A stretch of DNA of 64,000 nucleotides, from NCBI GenBank assembly GCA_012932295.1, contig JAAONU010000014.1, forward strand, positions 20,612,065-20,676,064, read 5' to 3'. A program made the translations under genes and the position numbers. The notes beneath the pieces are model-generated. The model searched no databases. It was not told the origin of the DNA and worked only from the letters and a program-made list of their open reading frames with translations. The stretch is from Cyclina sinensis. Its lineage: Eukaryota > Mollusca > Bivalvia > Venerida > Veneridae. Below are positions 46,701-61,700 of this stretch, piece by piece. Every line of letters starts with the position of its first letter. The first letter of the stretch is position 1.

Positions 46701-49700
46701 CTGAAATGTGAAAGACGTTTGTATAAGTCTTCAGTAAATGAATCCCTTGCATCAAATACGTGACAAAATGCATTTATGGAAGCCTTTTAAAACGCAACTT
46801 TGTTAAAAAAAAAAGAGGGTTAAATAAATAAAGGAAAACTAAAAGTAGAATAGCAGACTATAACAAACTGCCCTGCAAAAAAACTCTTTTCTTTTTGGAA
46901 AGTCGGCATCCCTTACCCTTTTAAATGTGAATTACATAATAATTGATAGTAACAAGTCTTGTAAAAGTGAAGAAAACAGAACAAACGGGGTGTACGGCAT
47001 TGTGCAGAGATGCTAGTAAAATTCGCTTGGCATACAGATGTGTTGTTAAACTTTGTATATTAAAACATGATGACCGTATGAGGCAAACTAAAACTTCCGT
47101 TTCAATTAAATGAGGATTACAAACAGTGGCGACTTCAAGCCTCAGCTACAGCAAAACCAAAGACAAGGACCATTATGGTCCTTGATCGCAAACCTGAGTA
47201 CTTTTGGTGTGAAAAATCTGAAGCAAAGTAACAGATTCTAAATTGAAGATTTTCAAAAGAGGACTAACAGGGCGGAACCAATTTTGATCTCAATGACAAA
47301 ATTGAAATAAACTTGGTGGAGGTCTAGTAGACAATGCATTATGCACAATATCTAAGCTCTAAGGCATACAGTTTCAAACCAGAAGATGGTTTAAATCTTC
47401 TCTTTATAAGCCTGTGTAAAATCAAATGATCCCCGGCGTAGGGCCATTATTGGTCCTATAATTTGAATTATCTTGGTAGAGAACTTCTACATGATTATCC
47501 CATACAAAATATCTAAGCCCTAGATCTTGTGGTTTTAGACAAGACGATTTTTAAGTCTTCCTTTTATAAGGCTATGTAAAACCATGTGACTCTAGGGGCA
47601 TTTTTTGAACAGTCTTGATAAAGGACCTCTAGATGAACCCGTATACAAAATTTCTAAACAACTATAATAGAACATTTTCGCAGGACAATATAAAGTTTCA
47701 TCAACTTCCATTCAGCGGTTAAAGAGGGGATATTGATTAACTGAATTGTTGACGACGAACGTACAAACGGACGACGGATAAAGTCCGGTCACAATACCTC
47801 ACCATTAGCACTTCGTGCTCTTGCTCAGGTGAGCAAAAATCAAGCCTTTAGAACGAAAACAAAACTAAACCGAATTTGTTAATTTGCGCTAGCGAATGAT
47901 GTTAGTTGCTCTGTAATCACTATTAACTGAACAACGCAAACTAAGTTTAGCCTGTTTCCGTACCATATATAGATTAACGTGAACAGTTAATCTATTTCTG
48001 TTGATTTGTTAATACAATCTACTCTATTTTTGGTTTCAAGAAGGCCATTTGTTTTTTAATATAAGACACACACTCGCGACGATGCATTGCAAAAAATATC
48101 ATAATATATTTTACAGTTTTTCAATTTCAGTTGAATTTAACATATTTTTACTGAAGCAGAGCTAACCGCTTATTATTTAATAAGAAGTTATTTAAAATTC
48201 TCCACACAATAGGATAACTGACACAAAAAACACTGTCTGTATGTGGGTTGCTTTTGTTATTTTCTTTTCATGCTTTATATAGGCGTTGAACATTTCCCAA
48301 ACTGTTGCAGTGTGTAATAAATAAATCTACTTTAATGCACTCGTATGCTTTAACACTTACAGCGTTCGTTTCTTTTGTACGCCTGTACAGAAAGTAAGAA
48401 AACATGTCTAGTAATATAAAGTAATCAGCAATAAATATTGTTTCATTCTCGTGTTTGAAGTATCAATAAATATGGTTTGTGTAACAACAAATCGTTTTAT
48501 GATCATGACCAGGACTGCAAAAAAAGCAATATAAACTAATTATAAGTCAGCCATTGCCTTGATCGATATTACTCAAAAACAGAGCAATGTTGTTATTGTA
48601 AAACACTTGCCATATGAATAAAGCCATCACTTTGAACGACCTGCCCAGCAATTGCTAAGTGCAATTATAGTCAGAAAAGAGGAAGGTTTAACAAATATAT
48701 ATATTTGAGCCATCGAAGTATTTATTTCGCGATTTAGGAAAGGGAACGCAATTAATTACGTAACTTTTACTATCAGATAATTGTTGTAATAGCTCTTAGA
48801 ATTGTGCATCTAGTCGGAAACTTAGGTGCATTATCAACAAATTACAATTGATTGTTTGCCACGATCAACATTAATAAAAACAGTTATGTTTTTCTCGTTG
48901 GCACAACTGTAAGATAATTATATTAACAGATAAAATTTGCACATTTGGGAAGCTATTTGGTAGATGAAAACCATTTTTCATAATGGCTATTAACAACTGA
49001 AACTTGCAAGCTCATACTGATGTAACATTGACCGGGGCGTCTAATATTGGCGAAACTCCCTATATAATCCATTAGAAGTGACATGAGACAGTTTCCATTA
49101 ATCATTCGTAATTGTGTTAGCTTGATGAAATCTGGTCAAATGTTATATCAAATAGGGGGATTATCAATTTATAGTTTATATATGACACTGATATATGATC
49201 TTAGGGCTTTAATTGATTTTGCAACGCCCGATCTCAGCGAATACTCAAATGTCATTGGAACTCTATACCAATTCGCAATTTCAGCTAGAATTTCATGACC
49301 AAACTGATAATAAGATAAAAGCACTCTGAAAGTGATACGTTTGTGAAAAGTACGACTATTGATTAAAATAAAGTAATCCAATGACCAAAAGATATAGTTT
49401 GTGCAATAGTGTACAAATGGAAAAAAAGTGATGTGTTGAAGGCAGTCGTTGTGCAAACTATCTTAGACAGTAGGTATGTCCTGCAATGTTTAACTGTTGA
49501 AGTGTGAATTATTGCTTGAATGTTTCATATTTATACATCAAAATGTTTATTTAACCATCAATCTTGAGCAATTAGTAATTTGTCCTGGCCGCCTGAAACC
49601 TTTTCTCAACTATTTTAAATAGTATTTCAAATTCCTTCGCGTAGTCAGGGTTGTGTCAAGTCATCTTAAACTATATCCAAACTATATAAGTTAAATTATA

Positions 49701-52700
49701 TATATTTTTAACTTTTCAAATATTAAGAAACAAACTGCTGATGTCTTATCAGAAACAAGAATTTGACAGGTAATTAGTAAAGAAATTCTAGGTATTTGCC
49801 AAAGTAATGATCAGAATGTTGAAAATTCATGTTTCAATTATTTTTTTCTATCCTGCGAGCTTAATCATACCGGGTCGTACCCTGAATATAATTCACTGAC
49901 TAACTGAAAACGGAAAGCATTATGCTCCAATCTTCTAACGTATATAAATGAACGCATTTAAACCTGAAGACACACTTTACTATAATTAACATAAAGATCA
50001 GACGTAACTGTCAAATCTAAATACTTACCTTTTTGACACTGTTGGATATCTGTTTGGCAAAGTATTCTCCGAGGCACACGACTGCTGCAACTGCAACTCC
50101 GCCCACAAGTATGAAAAATACACCAGCTACGTTGTCTATCTGTAGTTCCGACGTTTCATCGGTGGACGGTTTACCATGATCTGGGCAATTTCGGCGGCCC
50201 CACCATCTGAAGAAAAAATAGATTGTTTTTCTGAATAATGTTTTTTTTCTACCGGATAATTTAAAAATACAGATTAAAATGTATTAATATGTACATTTAT
50301 CGTTTAAAACTGAGAGTATCTAACTTGTTTAATGAGCTTCAAATTCTAAAATTGCATTTGTAACTTTCAAAAGCATGTGCGCTTCTTTAACTGTTTACCT
50401 TTGTTTATCTTAATATTTGAAATGAATAACTCGGTTAACAGTAAACAAAACACTTTGCAGCGAAATTGTGAAAACCAGTTAAAAAGTATTATATTGGTGT
50501 TTCGTTTTGTTATCGCTAGAATCAGTCTGTGAACAATATGGATCTGATATTAATATAAATATACCTATTTTCAAGTTCATGCAGCCGTCCTATATCACTT
50601 AACTTGAGTATCGTCATCGACAGCTCCTCTCTGTATGTCGCCCCCGGGGGTACCCCTATTCCAAAACCTTTAGGGTCAAACGGTGGACCGATTTCCATGA
50701 AATCACAATTTTCAATTGTCTTATATTTGTTGACAGTCGTATCCCAGAAAAATGCGTACAGTTCCTCTTTAACTTTTTTGAACCCTTCTTCAGTGGATTT
50801 TACCATAGAAGAAGGCTCAATTTCAGACATCTGTGCCCACATTTTTGAAAAATGCTCTATATCGGTGTTTTTAAAGAATGACATTATTCCGCTGCTCTGC
50901 ACTGTGCCGTATTTTATTTTGGTCTGAGATGCCAAATCAGTTACAGTTTTAATGGGTGTGTTAATTTTTTTGACTGTTAGAAATGCAGCTAGATTTGCTG
51001 TGTATGACGAAATGAGTATCAACGCGAAAAACCACCACGATGATGTCAATATTCTCCCAGGAAGTGTCGAAGGGGAGGAATCTGTACTACCTTGAAGCAA
51101 AGAACCAAACACAAACCAGAAACTTTCCTTAAAACTTATAGAAGGGCACTCTTTTCTATCAATGGCCCCAATACGTTCAAGGATATATAACACAATGCTG
51201 ACAAAGACAAAGGCACCAAGAGTACAGAACCAGACAGTAGGATGAAGCGGATTGAGAAACTCAAAATACGAGGTTTCAGAACGAGGGACCTTCATCAACA
51301 CACTAATATATCTAGTCATAAATGGTTTGGTAAAGTCAACCGCCGCCTCTCTTTCTGAGTTGATACTCAGCGGTGCAACAGACATTGTTGCATTCTGAAA
51401 TGAGAAAAAAAGAAGTTGTCCTTTTAATATATACTGGATACCTAAGCGACTTTCAAAACGCTTGACTGTCCTGTGTAACATAGATGTATTTGAATAATTT
51501 GCTATAATACATTTTAATATTTCAACATATTTGTAACAAACGTTAGCTATCTAACATGTTGAGTTACATAAACGCATAGCAAACGTTTTGATTTATTTAT
51601 ATATTCTGCGCATTTGTTGCATGATGTGCTTTTACAATTTCTTGTTGTAAATTTAAAATTCTGACTCTTTAAAGATTTTAAAAAAAGCTTAGTTTTTGAA
51701 AGGGTAATATGTTATTTAAAAAACACGAAATATGACCTTTTACAGTAGGAAATAGGAACGTCTGAACATGACAGTGTAAAGTCAAACATCAACTCTTGTT
51801 GCACTTTTTCACAGACATATTACAGTATCTAAGAGATATCAGCGGAAACTCGTTAACGCCGTTCTGTTGTCTCCGGGAGCCATTTTTTTATCTAATGAAT
51901 ATCCGCTCCCAGACTTTCTCTCCGGAATGATCGTCTGACACTGACAAATATATCTGACCTCCAATCGTAAACATGTTCTCGCTAGATAAACACGGTCAAT
52001 TTTGATGGCACATTTCTAATAGAGGGGGAAATAAAAGCTGACAACTTTTATCAGAAATCATCAGACAAGGTCCATAAAAATGCAGCTAATAATCAAACGT
52101 CACCCTATGCTCAATAACATTCAAAATCATCCTCTGTTTAGGACTGGTAAATGTCGAAACAACTGACTGAATTTGCCAATGTCCTGATAATACATCTTAG
52201 ACAAGTATTAGTCTAAAAATTCGTGATACAAATAATGTTTTCGCAAGTGTCGCAAGCGCATAAACAGAAGCCTTTTTAATGCTGATATTAGAATGAACAG
52301 AATCTTTTTAAATGCATTTAAATGATTAGAAAGACTGTGGGCATTAATGTGGTCTAAAATGCTAACGTCAACGTGTGGCTAAGTGACTATTCTAAACTTT
52401 ATATAGTAACAATGCATGAGATAAAAATAATGACCAGAAAGCAACATATCAGTTGCAAAACTTTAGTGACCTTTATTTTAAACATTCACAGGAATTCTTA
52501 CAAATTTTATAACTGCTTGCTTATAAATTTGAAAACCTAGTAAAACAAAGTACATCTGTGTTCATACAATATGTCCATAAATAAGTTACAGGTTTCAATT
52601 AATACTTTATGTAACTGGAAAGAGAAAACACCTTTCACGTCTGTGCAAACTAACCCCTTCTAAAAGCTCTCCTATCATTCCATTCCAGCTACCATCAGGT

Positions 52701-55700
52701 CGCTTAGTGCCAAAGTTACCATCATTTACAAGATACACCTCGTACTCAAAATTCAGCATAGTTGCGACCTCACGAATTAAGTCTATGGCGAATCCCTCAA
52801 ACCTGTCGTTGCCATGGCGAACTTTGTGATCTCTTTTGTACATACAAAATGGCTTTTCCTGAAAATGTAATAACTAAAATGTAACTTTACACACATATCG
52901 ACGACGGGTTAATGGAAAATGTCTGTATTATATAAAAACAGCGTTTAGTATTTATTAAAATAGAAAACTAAATAATGCGAAGATTCCTGACGGCAAACAA
53001 ATCTTTCGCGTAAAATATAAGCAAACGCTGCAGACAGGCATTTTGAGTTGAGTATTGATTCAGATTCATGATGATTTTGGAAACTTCTTTCGTTTTAAAT
53101 GAAATGATACAAAATGGCGTCGGGGCATATGCATATATCCAAATGGTTATCGTTGATAATGGAAAACTTACCATCAACCTATCGCCACAAATAACTGTTT
53201 TCAATTCCATCGTTTAAAAACATTTGTAAAGGTTTGTAAAATCAGATGATAATACCTTGCAATAAATTTAAAACTGGCGTCTTTTAATGAAAACGCAGGT
53301 TAACATTTCGTAGTAAACTTATGTTTATTTTTTATTGCGATTTTTTTTCGCTGATCCACACTGGAGATTGACTTGATTCATATGATAAAAGCGTCTACTT
53401 GTGCTAACGAGATAAACAGAATATTGCAATAATATTCAATGTATAACTGCATTTTAAGTACTAGGACTAACGGTTTCAGGTTTGAACATAGCATCTTGTT
53501 TATGAACAGAAAGGCCTGTAAAGAACTTTTTTTAAAGTAGAACAACGGATCAACTGCGATTCATTTCTAAAGTTAAAGTGGCACAAATATCGATAGAAAA
53601 ATAGGCAACATATTTCAAATCCTGTATAAACTTTCATTTAAATTTGTCGTAATTCTCTCAATTCTCCTAGGTATCCGATGCTTCGCTTGTTCGATTTAAC
53701 TAGAATACAAAATCAACAATTTAAATGATCAATAGCACTCAAGTTGTCTCTTTACTTAGTAATCAATCAACATATACCGAAAGAGCAGACGTATTTCGAA
53801 TGCAATATTGTTCAACTCTTCGAGACTAAAAGGTCCAAATATTTAATGACATTCCTTCATTATTTGCAACATCTTCAGACAAAATTATTGCCTAAAGCAG
53901 AGACCCCCAAGACAACAGGGTGTGATTACAAGTCTAATCCAATCTCTCGTATCGCTTTTAACTACGTAACAGGATGGAAAGAACGCTGTAAAAAAAGCAA
54001 AACTTTTAACTACAATAACGAGTCGAATACAACATCAAAGAATCAATTTTGATAATTTCATACGTTCATATTCTTGCTGTCACTCATTCTATATTTTTGT
54101 AAGAAGAAATGAAAGGAAGTGAAATTATAGCCTCATCCGACAGATTCTTCCGCTGATATTAAACAAGTAATTCGTTGGGCATCGATAGTTGGTTACAACA
54201 ATGAACGAGACGCTGGCAAATTGCTGAGAACTGGTGCCAGCAAATTAATCATTCTGTCAAACGATTCATATTCCAAAGATTTCGTGTTTTTATAAGTGGT
54301 ACAAATTACGGCATATTGATCTTGTTGATGATACAGTAGGATTGAGCCAGAACATCAAAATGTGTCGTGTCTTATCTGTGCTTATCTTAAATATCTATGA
54401 CTACGTTTTGCAAATGAGTAGTAAATGTTTGTGGTATATAAGTGCTGCTATAGTTTAGTCTACTACCTGATAGGTGGAAAGATAAATTGCAGACACTCGG
54501 CTTTTTGTTAATAACCAGTTAAAAGAAAAGTACAATTTTTATATAAAAGCTTAGTTAAATCTCTTCCCAAAACACTTACTCTTTGTCTCTTTGACATCTT
54601 CTTCCTCACTTGTTGCATTTTTTTTTTCAAAATGTTATTTGAAAAAGAAAATGTTTGCTTACTATTTCAGTATGTTTTTTTTATTCAGTATATCATGACA
54701 CGATTTCATTCTAACAACAAATTTGATAGCAAATATGTTTTAAACGAGAAGTAAATCAGACAGAATTTCTTTGACTCAGCCACAAGAGTAATACTATTAA
54801 TTGTTCCCTAAAACGGATAAGAAATATAAATCAATAAACATAAAAGTTTACTCGTCATCAGGGCTGACAAAACAACACAACAAGACAATTACAGGAATCT
54901 TTTTTTTTTTCAATACAATTACCACTTAGCTATTTGACTTAAAGCATTATACATTCCATTAACGACATGTCAACAATTTACATAGGTGTATTTCAGTGTC
55001 ACCTATAACTAAATGGAAACACATTAGTGTACAGTTCTTTCAACTGTCTATCTTCACTTATCCAAACTAAAGTCATTTTCTCAACGTTCCTTTTCGCCAA
55101 GTTCTTTAGGGCATGTTACATTTCCTTCTTGCAAGAGAGATTATTGATCAAACATCAGATGATAAAACAAAACCAATTTTAACATTGACACAATAATCCC
55201 CTCAGCTCGAATGCCACGCATGAGATCCCCTGAGAGATCTGAATATATCAATAGAGATTTTCCCACAACTCCTGCATTGAAAAAAAGACCGCAAATACAC
55301 TTACGTGATAAATCAGATAAAATATATACTATTAGGTAAACATTGGATTTGTCAGGTTAACTGAAAAAACAACTGAAGAAGATGAATAACTTAGCAAAGT
55401 TACTGTGTACCTAAACAACAAAACACATGTTTATATACGTTATAAAAAGGGAATAGATAAAAAACAATCAAATCAGTCAGATTTATTCCTTTATTTATAG
55501 TAGTTAATTGCTTCTTTTACTACCAAAGCAATTAGGTATAAATAGGTATAAACTAATTAAGTTACGAAAACGAATATTTGCAGAATACATACATCTATCA
55601 ACTTATATTAAAAGGCAATATATTGATTCTGACACGGATATTTCTCGTAAGCCAATGGAAATCTTTTCTTTTCAACGGTTCTGACCAAATACACTACAAA

Positions 55701-58700
55701 ACACGGAACGTGTACTTCATAGACTGCCATATATCCATTGACATCTTTAAGTCATTCTCCTTCTCCTTTGTGTGTGTTGAGCAATTCAACCAAAAACTTT
55801 TTTCCCCTTAAAAATGGACTTAAATTTCTAGTGCAAAAATGAAATAGATACCGGTATAAATTCTCAACATACAAGATAATGTCATAAAATTACAGGCCTC
55901 CTTTGTGATTGAAATAAGGTCTCGCTTACGTTCGGAGATGAACTGGAACAAAAACGGTTTGTTCTCATGCCATTATTTGAATTTCAAAGGTTATAAAGCC
56001 AGAACATTGTTTACCTTACCATCTTCTTTTAGTATGCGCCAAAGCATTGTTTATTTTACAATCTACTTTAACAAGCCGAGGTAAATCAATGTCGATCATT
56101 CTTACTAAGTTAAATGATTTAGTTCGATAACATAATTAATTCAAAGATTAATATTTAATGTAGAGAAGAAATTCAATGAAAACTAAACAACAACAAAATC
56201 ATAATTAAAAATTTCGCTGCTCGTGGACCAATTATTTGTTTCATCACAAAATACTGTTGAAATAAATATGTCTTGCATCCCGGCTTGACTTTATTACTTT
56301 ATTACTTTTTACAAGTACAGTTAAATTTATTTCATATAACGACTTTCACAAAATTGATCTTTAACAACGACAGGAAACAAAAAAGAATAAAAAATTGTTG
56401 AAATATGTGGGTTTTTTTCTTTCGTCCTTAGGAATATAGAATAATTTTCAGTCAATAATGATATGCATACCACGGGTTATTCCGTATTGTGATTGATAAA
56501 GTTGCTTTCTTATGAATAAGAATGAACACTCTTTTTCAATTCACTTTGTTTCCTCATTATTAATTTAGCTTAGACCATGCGGCTAATTATATTTCTGAAG
56601 AAGTAATGAAAGTTACTGCTTAAACATATATACACAAAAGGGGAGAAAAAAACAAAATAAGCGAATCATATTGTGTTTTAAGTGCTCTTTTCCTAATTTT
56701 CATTAAATTCGTCGATTTTCTCTGAAATTCTCATAGGTCTCCTGGTTGCCCATTTAGTTTGAATACAGAATCGGCAATTCAAATGATTTATGACGCTTTC
56801 CTTTTGTGAGAAATACCACTGAAGCGTCAACTAAACGCGCCAGACATATTTTGAATGAAGAAATTTCTTAGCACTACGTTGCTTTAAGGTCAAACAAATA
56901 ATTTCATCCCTTAATATTTGCAGACAATATTATTTCCTCAGCGGAAACCATAATTACCTCATAGTTTGTTTTTCTGTCTTCTTTAATCCCAGTTATATCT
57001 TAGCAATTGTAAAATGTTAAATACCTATTCCTTGTTTGTTAAGAAGTCAATAAAATGACCTTTACACAAAAGGTTTACGTTTTAATTTTAATATTACATC
57101 ACTTACATTAATTACACCATTAATAAGAAAAACAAACATGAAACTACAGTCAAATCCGACACTTTACAAATTTGTCGACATTTTACAAATGTGAACAGAA
57201 TAGCGACTGGTAACTTGTGTGGAACTGTCAATCGGCTCAAATCACACAAACTAAGCTTTCGATTAGTGATACAAATAAGTGGTACAAATTTAAAAGATAC
57301 AGATGTAAGTCGTACAAATAACAGCGTATTTATCAAGTTGTAAATACGACAGGAAATAGACAAGCAATCAAACTTCGCTTTTGCTGCAGTAATTTCTTTC
57401 TGCTGTGCATACTGGAAAACATGAACCGAAGAAATGTTTCCGCATGTGCAGTAAGTGATTGCATAATAGTATGTTTAGTCACAGACTATGGCTTATGACG
57501 TGACATTAAGTAGCAATGATAAGTTTGCAAACCTGTCTTGATTTTAAAATCTGTAGTCTGATGAGGATTCGCTCAGGAAAGAAGTCTGACTAACTGGTCG
57601 TTCTATTGTAAGGATTTGTTGGTTTCTTCTAACCTTTTTTTTGCCGAACAACATTTCCCTTTTTAACAATATGTGTGCATCTTATGACACTTTTTTTGTT
57701 ATAGACACTATAATTCTGACTAAACATACAAGACATAACAATGAAATGTTAAACTACCTTTCTACCTGTCTCTCCAATTCAAGAAAAAAATACTGTCTTA
57801 AATCCAATGTGTTTCGTTTCTTAAAAAGCTAAAAGACAGACTGCAGTTAAAGGTAAACACGTGACTTCGCATCCTTATATTGAGTCAAGACTTTTGGCCA
57901 ATCGCGTGCAAACAATGATTCATGATATGATTATACTCTTAAAATTATATAATAAAAGATATAGATATTTGTAGTATACTATCATTATGATTTTAGAAAT
58001 AATAATTTAAACATCATCTTAATATCCGAACTGAATTAATTTAATAACTGTCTAGTATTACTTTTGTTAGTCTCTTTAGGGCGTATTTTCTGCAATAAAA
58101 GGTACTCTTCAAATTTGACCTTAAAAGCCACAGTTTTACTTTGTTTTACTTTTGCAAGTTAAGCAGAATAAATCAATCAATCGATCGATCAGTCAATCAG
58201 TGGAAGTGCTATGAATTCAAAAGCGTTGACAAGAAGTACATTTTTATATAATTTCATGTTCAACAGACAAAAACGCTTAGACTAATAGTAATCTTAGGTT
58301 TTATTTTTTTTATGAATAGATAAATGTGATTCAATCAACTACAGACACTAGAGTATTGAAAGGCATGCATTGTTTTGCAAAATAAGGAAACACGGAAAAG
58401 ATGAACTCAAGGTATATTCCTTCTTGACAGTTTAATTCTATCATGTTAAGCTGCACAATCCACCCGGCGGGTAATTGCAAACCTTTTTGTAGTAACCATA
58501 TCTAGATTTTTCTGAAGTGTATTTTGGTTCAATAAGAATTTGTTCAGACGATTGCCATCGTAATTAACACAGAGCATCTACATTGATCATTACATTTACC
58601 AACAAAGCATCTACATTGATCATTACATTTACCAACAAAGCATCTACATTGATCATTACATTTACCAACAAAGCATCTACATTGATCATTACATTTACCA

Positions 58701-61700
58701 ACAAAGCATCTACATTGATCATTACATTTACCAACAAAGCATCTACATTGATCATTACATTTACCAACAAAGCATCTACATTGATCATTACATTTACCAA
58801 CAAAGCATCTACATTGATCATTACATTTAGCAACAAAGCATCTACATTGATCATTACATTTACCAACAAAGCATCTACATTGATCATTACATTTACCAAA
58901 CTTTGTTTCTTCAGGTTAATAAATAACACTATTAATTATTCATTAATTGCTTTGCCTTCCATTTTTTTCTCTCTCATTTACTTGACCTTGATTTTGTAAT
59001 GCAACTAGTTATTGTATAACACCGAGTCATATTAAACAATTAACTTCTATCTAAACACAGCTTTTAGTTTTTGTCAACCGTTTGGTATGTACACACGAAC
59101 GACAGCAGACGAAGCATCATCCAGTTGATCTAACAACATATGTTTAAGAAGTGGGTACGCTAGGCTTTAATAGCAACAATGATGTATGAGACAACAGCAA
59201 ATTGCTAGGAACTGCTGTTAAAGCATAAATCATTCTGTCATACGATAAGTTTTCCTGGATTTCAAATTGTAAAGAAAAGTACGATATATTGATCCAGTAT
59301 ATCAAAACTACGAACAGCTAAACCGAAAAAGTCAGTGAAACACATTTCTCTATTTTCAGTGTCTTGAGATGAACGCCAAAAAGGTTCTATAGGTGTTTTG
59401 ACATTTTGAGTAAAGAAGCAGATTGATTCTTTTACGCATTCACCACACGGTTAACCTTTATCCTGCTGAAGGCAACAGGTTCTACCTTTGCGACTAGTAC
59501 AGACCAAGATCAGCCTGCACATCCGTGCAGTCTGATCATGGTCTGTACTATTCGCTATTCAGTGAGTAAATTTTCAATCTACACCCCCATAAACAATTAA
59601 TAGATCTGTCAAAATTTAAAGATGGAGAAGTCCATTTTAGATATTTAGCATGGTAAGGATTAAATGCCATCAATTAAAGTGTATGTCATTCAAACTACCG
59701 AAAAAGTATGACGGTTGACAAACATATCGACGTAGTCTAAGTCGTACAACATACATAAATACTAAATGTTATGTCTCCTATAAAGCTTAACTTGAATTAT
59801 GAACGTGTAGTTTATAATTCGCAAATCAGCCGAGGACCTGACTTCCTCTGAAACAAGTTTTGATTAATCTAGATATTTTCTATGTATTTTTCATATTCTT
59901 GATAAAAAAATATAATGTTTTGTGCCTATATTTATTCTCAAATTCAGAATTCCATTACATTCGTCGTTTTTTCCTCAAAAGTCTCCGATTTCACTGCTTG
60001 CTCATTTATTTTGAATACAAAACAACCATCTAAATTATTTACAGCCCCTGTTTTCTTATTTGAGGAAAACAATAAAAATGTCAAATAAATGCACACACAT
60101 TGTGCACGCAGAATCTTTCAATGATGCCAATGCCTTGAATATAAACAATTAATGCTATCCTTCATTGTTTTCATTATCTACAGACGAGATTACGGTCTTT
60201 AGCATCGAACTTAATAACGCCGAATTTGAAAACTTGCCTAATCACTTACTTCCTTCTTTTATGTTTATCGGAACTGAATTTCAGCTAAGAAAAAAATAAA
60301 AAGAGAGCAGCACACATTTTTTCTAGTTATTTTGTACTGACCGCTGTCGTTTGTTTACCCATGTATCTTTGCAGATACAACATGACAGTAAGTGAAATGT
60401 AAGCCTCTTCCGTGAGCCCCGATTTTTGACATTTCTTAAAATGTCGCCTCTGTTGCTAATTACAACAAATGCAGTTGGTTACAACAATGAATCAGTCACG
60501 TGCAAACTACAGGATTTGATGTAAAAAATAAATCTGCCAATCAATTAATCTTGTCCAGTTTTTGTGTTTAATAGGCGGTTCAAAGAACATTCATTAAATA
60601 CAACAGGAAGTTATATACTTCATGATTATCCTCTCACGTATATGTTAAATGATCTTTTTGATGTATAAACAATAATCTCTAAAAAAATCTGTATTGAAAC
60701 GTTGAAATAAGTTTTTTTTTAATTATGCTTCTAAGTGTAGCTGTTCCGTATTCAGCATTTAACACCTTTATAAAAAATCGGTTTGAGTCTTATCTAAGAT
60801 AAACAAAAACGTCACGTCAGACGAACTATTTCAAGATATACTTCTCAGTTACTGGAAAACGTAGGTTTTATTTCTTTCTTGTGCAATCTTGCACAAAAAT
60901 TTATGTATGAATTAATTTTATCAACCTTTTTAAAATAAGGCAGACAGTTTGTCTAAATACGATCTCAGAAATATCCAGGTGATAGTGTGTTGATGTTCAT
61001 GTTAGAAATTTTAATTGAAACATCTTTCATAAAGTATTATTTGAGAATATTGAACTGCTAACAGTCTGAAGTGGTAACCTATTGCTGCTTGAAATTCGTT
61101 TCCTTTGAGGGATTCAACCGCAATCAATAAGTAGGGATTCAACATAAAGTTCTTAAATCAACACCATTCAATGTGTTTGTGAGGTTTCCTATAAGTCACA
61201 TTTAAACACCAGGAAACTTTTAATCTACACTGTCTATTCGCAGTTGGACTTTAAACTGCACATATTGCATGCTGTTGTTACATTTGTTATAGTGCTGATG
61301 CATTTATTAAGTAATTTAAAGCTAAACATATTTTTTACTATTTTTAAACTAGTTTTTAATCTTAGAGATCGGAAGTTTGAAATTTTGTCTTGTATCGCAA
61401 GAAAAAAACCTAAAAAGATGTGAATTTCGTGTTGATTTTTTACTTCATATTTTTTATTTTCAAATGCAGAAATACACAAACATTTCTCTGACTACTAAGA
61501 ACAAATATTGGACAAAGAATATTGTTACTTTTATCATTGTTTGGGCTGAAGTTATAAGGCTTATTTATTTCTGCGGCTATGCAAAAGAAATGAAATATTG
61601 ATCAAACATCTGATGATAAAACAAAACCAATTTTTACGTTGTCACACTAATCCCAAAGCTTGCACGCGACGCACGAGATCCCGCGAGACTTTGTAAGATA

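Noticed and set aside
49083..49456. Overlapping frames on both strands
   Set aside because: Each is the shadow of the other, with no splice context or known motif.
50604..50927. Plus-strand frame of 107 codons
   Set aside because: Antisense shadow of the glutamate receptor S2 coding exon.
58573..58899. CRISPR array
   Set aside because: The repeats are directly adjacent with no unique spacers, and the genome is eukaryotic.
58564..58999. Long frames on both strands
   Set aside because: By-product of a stop-free 33-bp repeat. No conserved protein signal.
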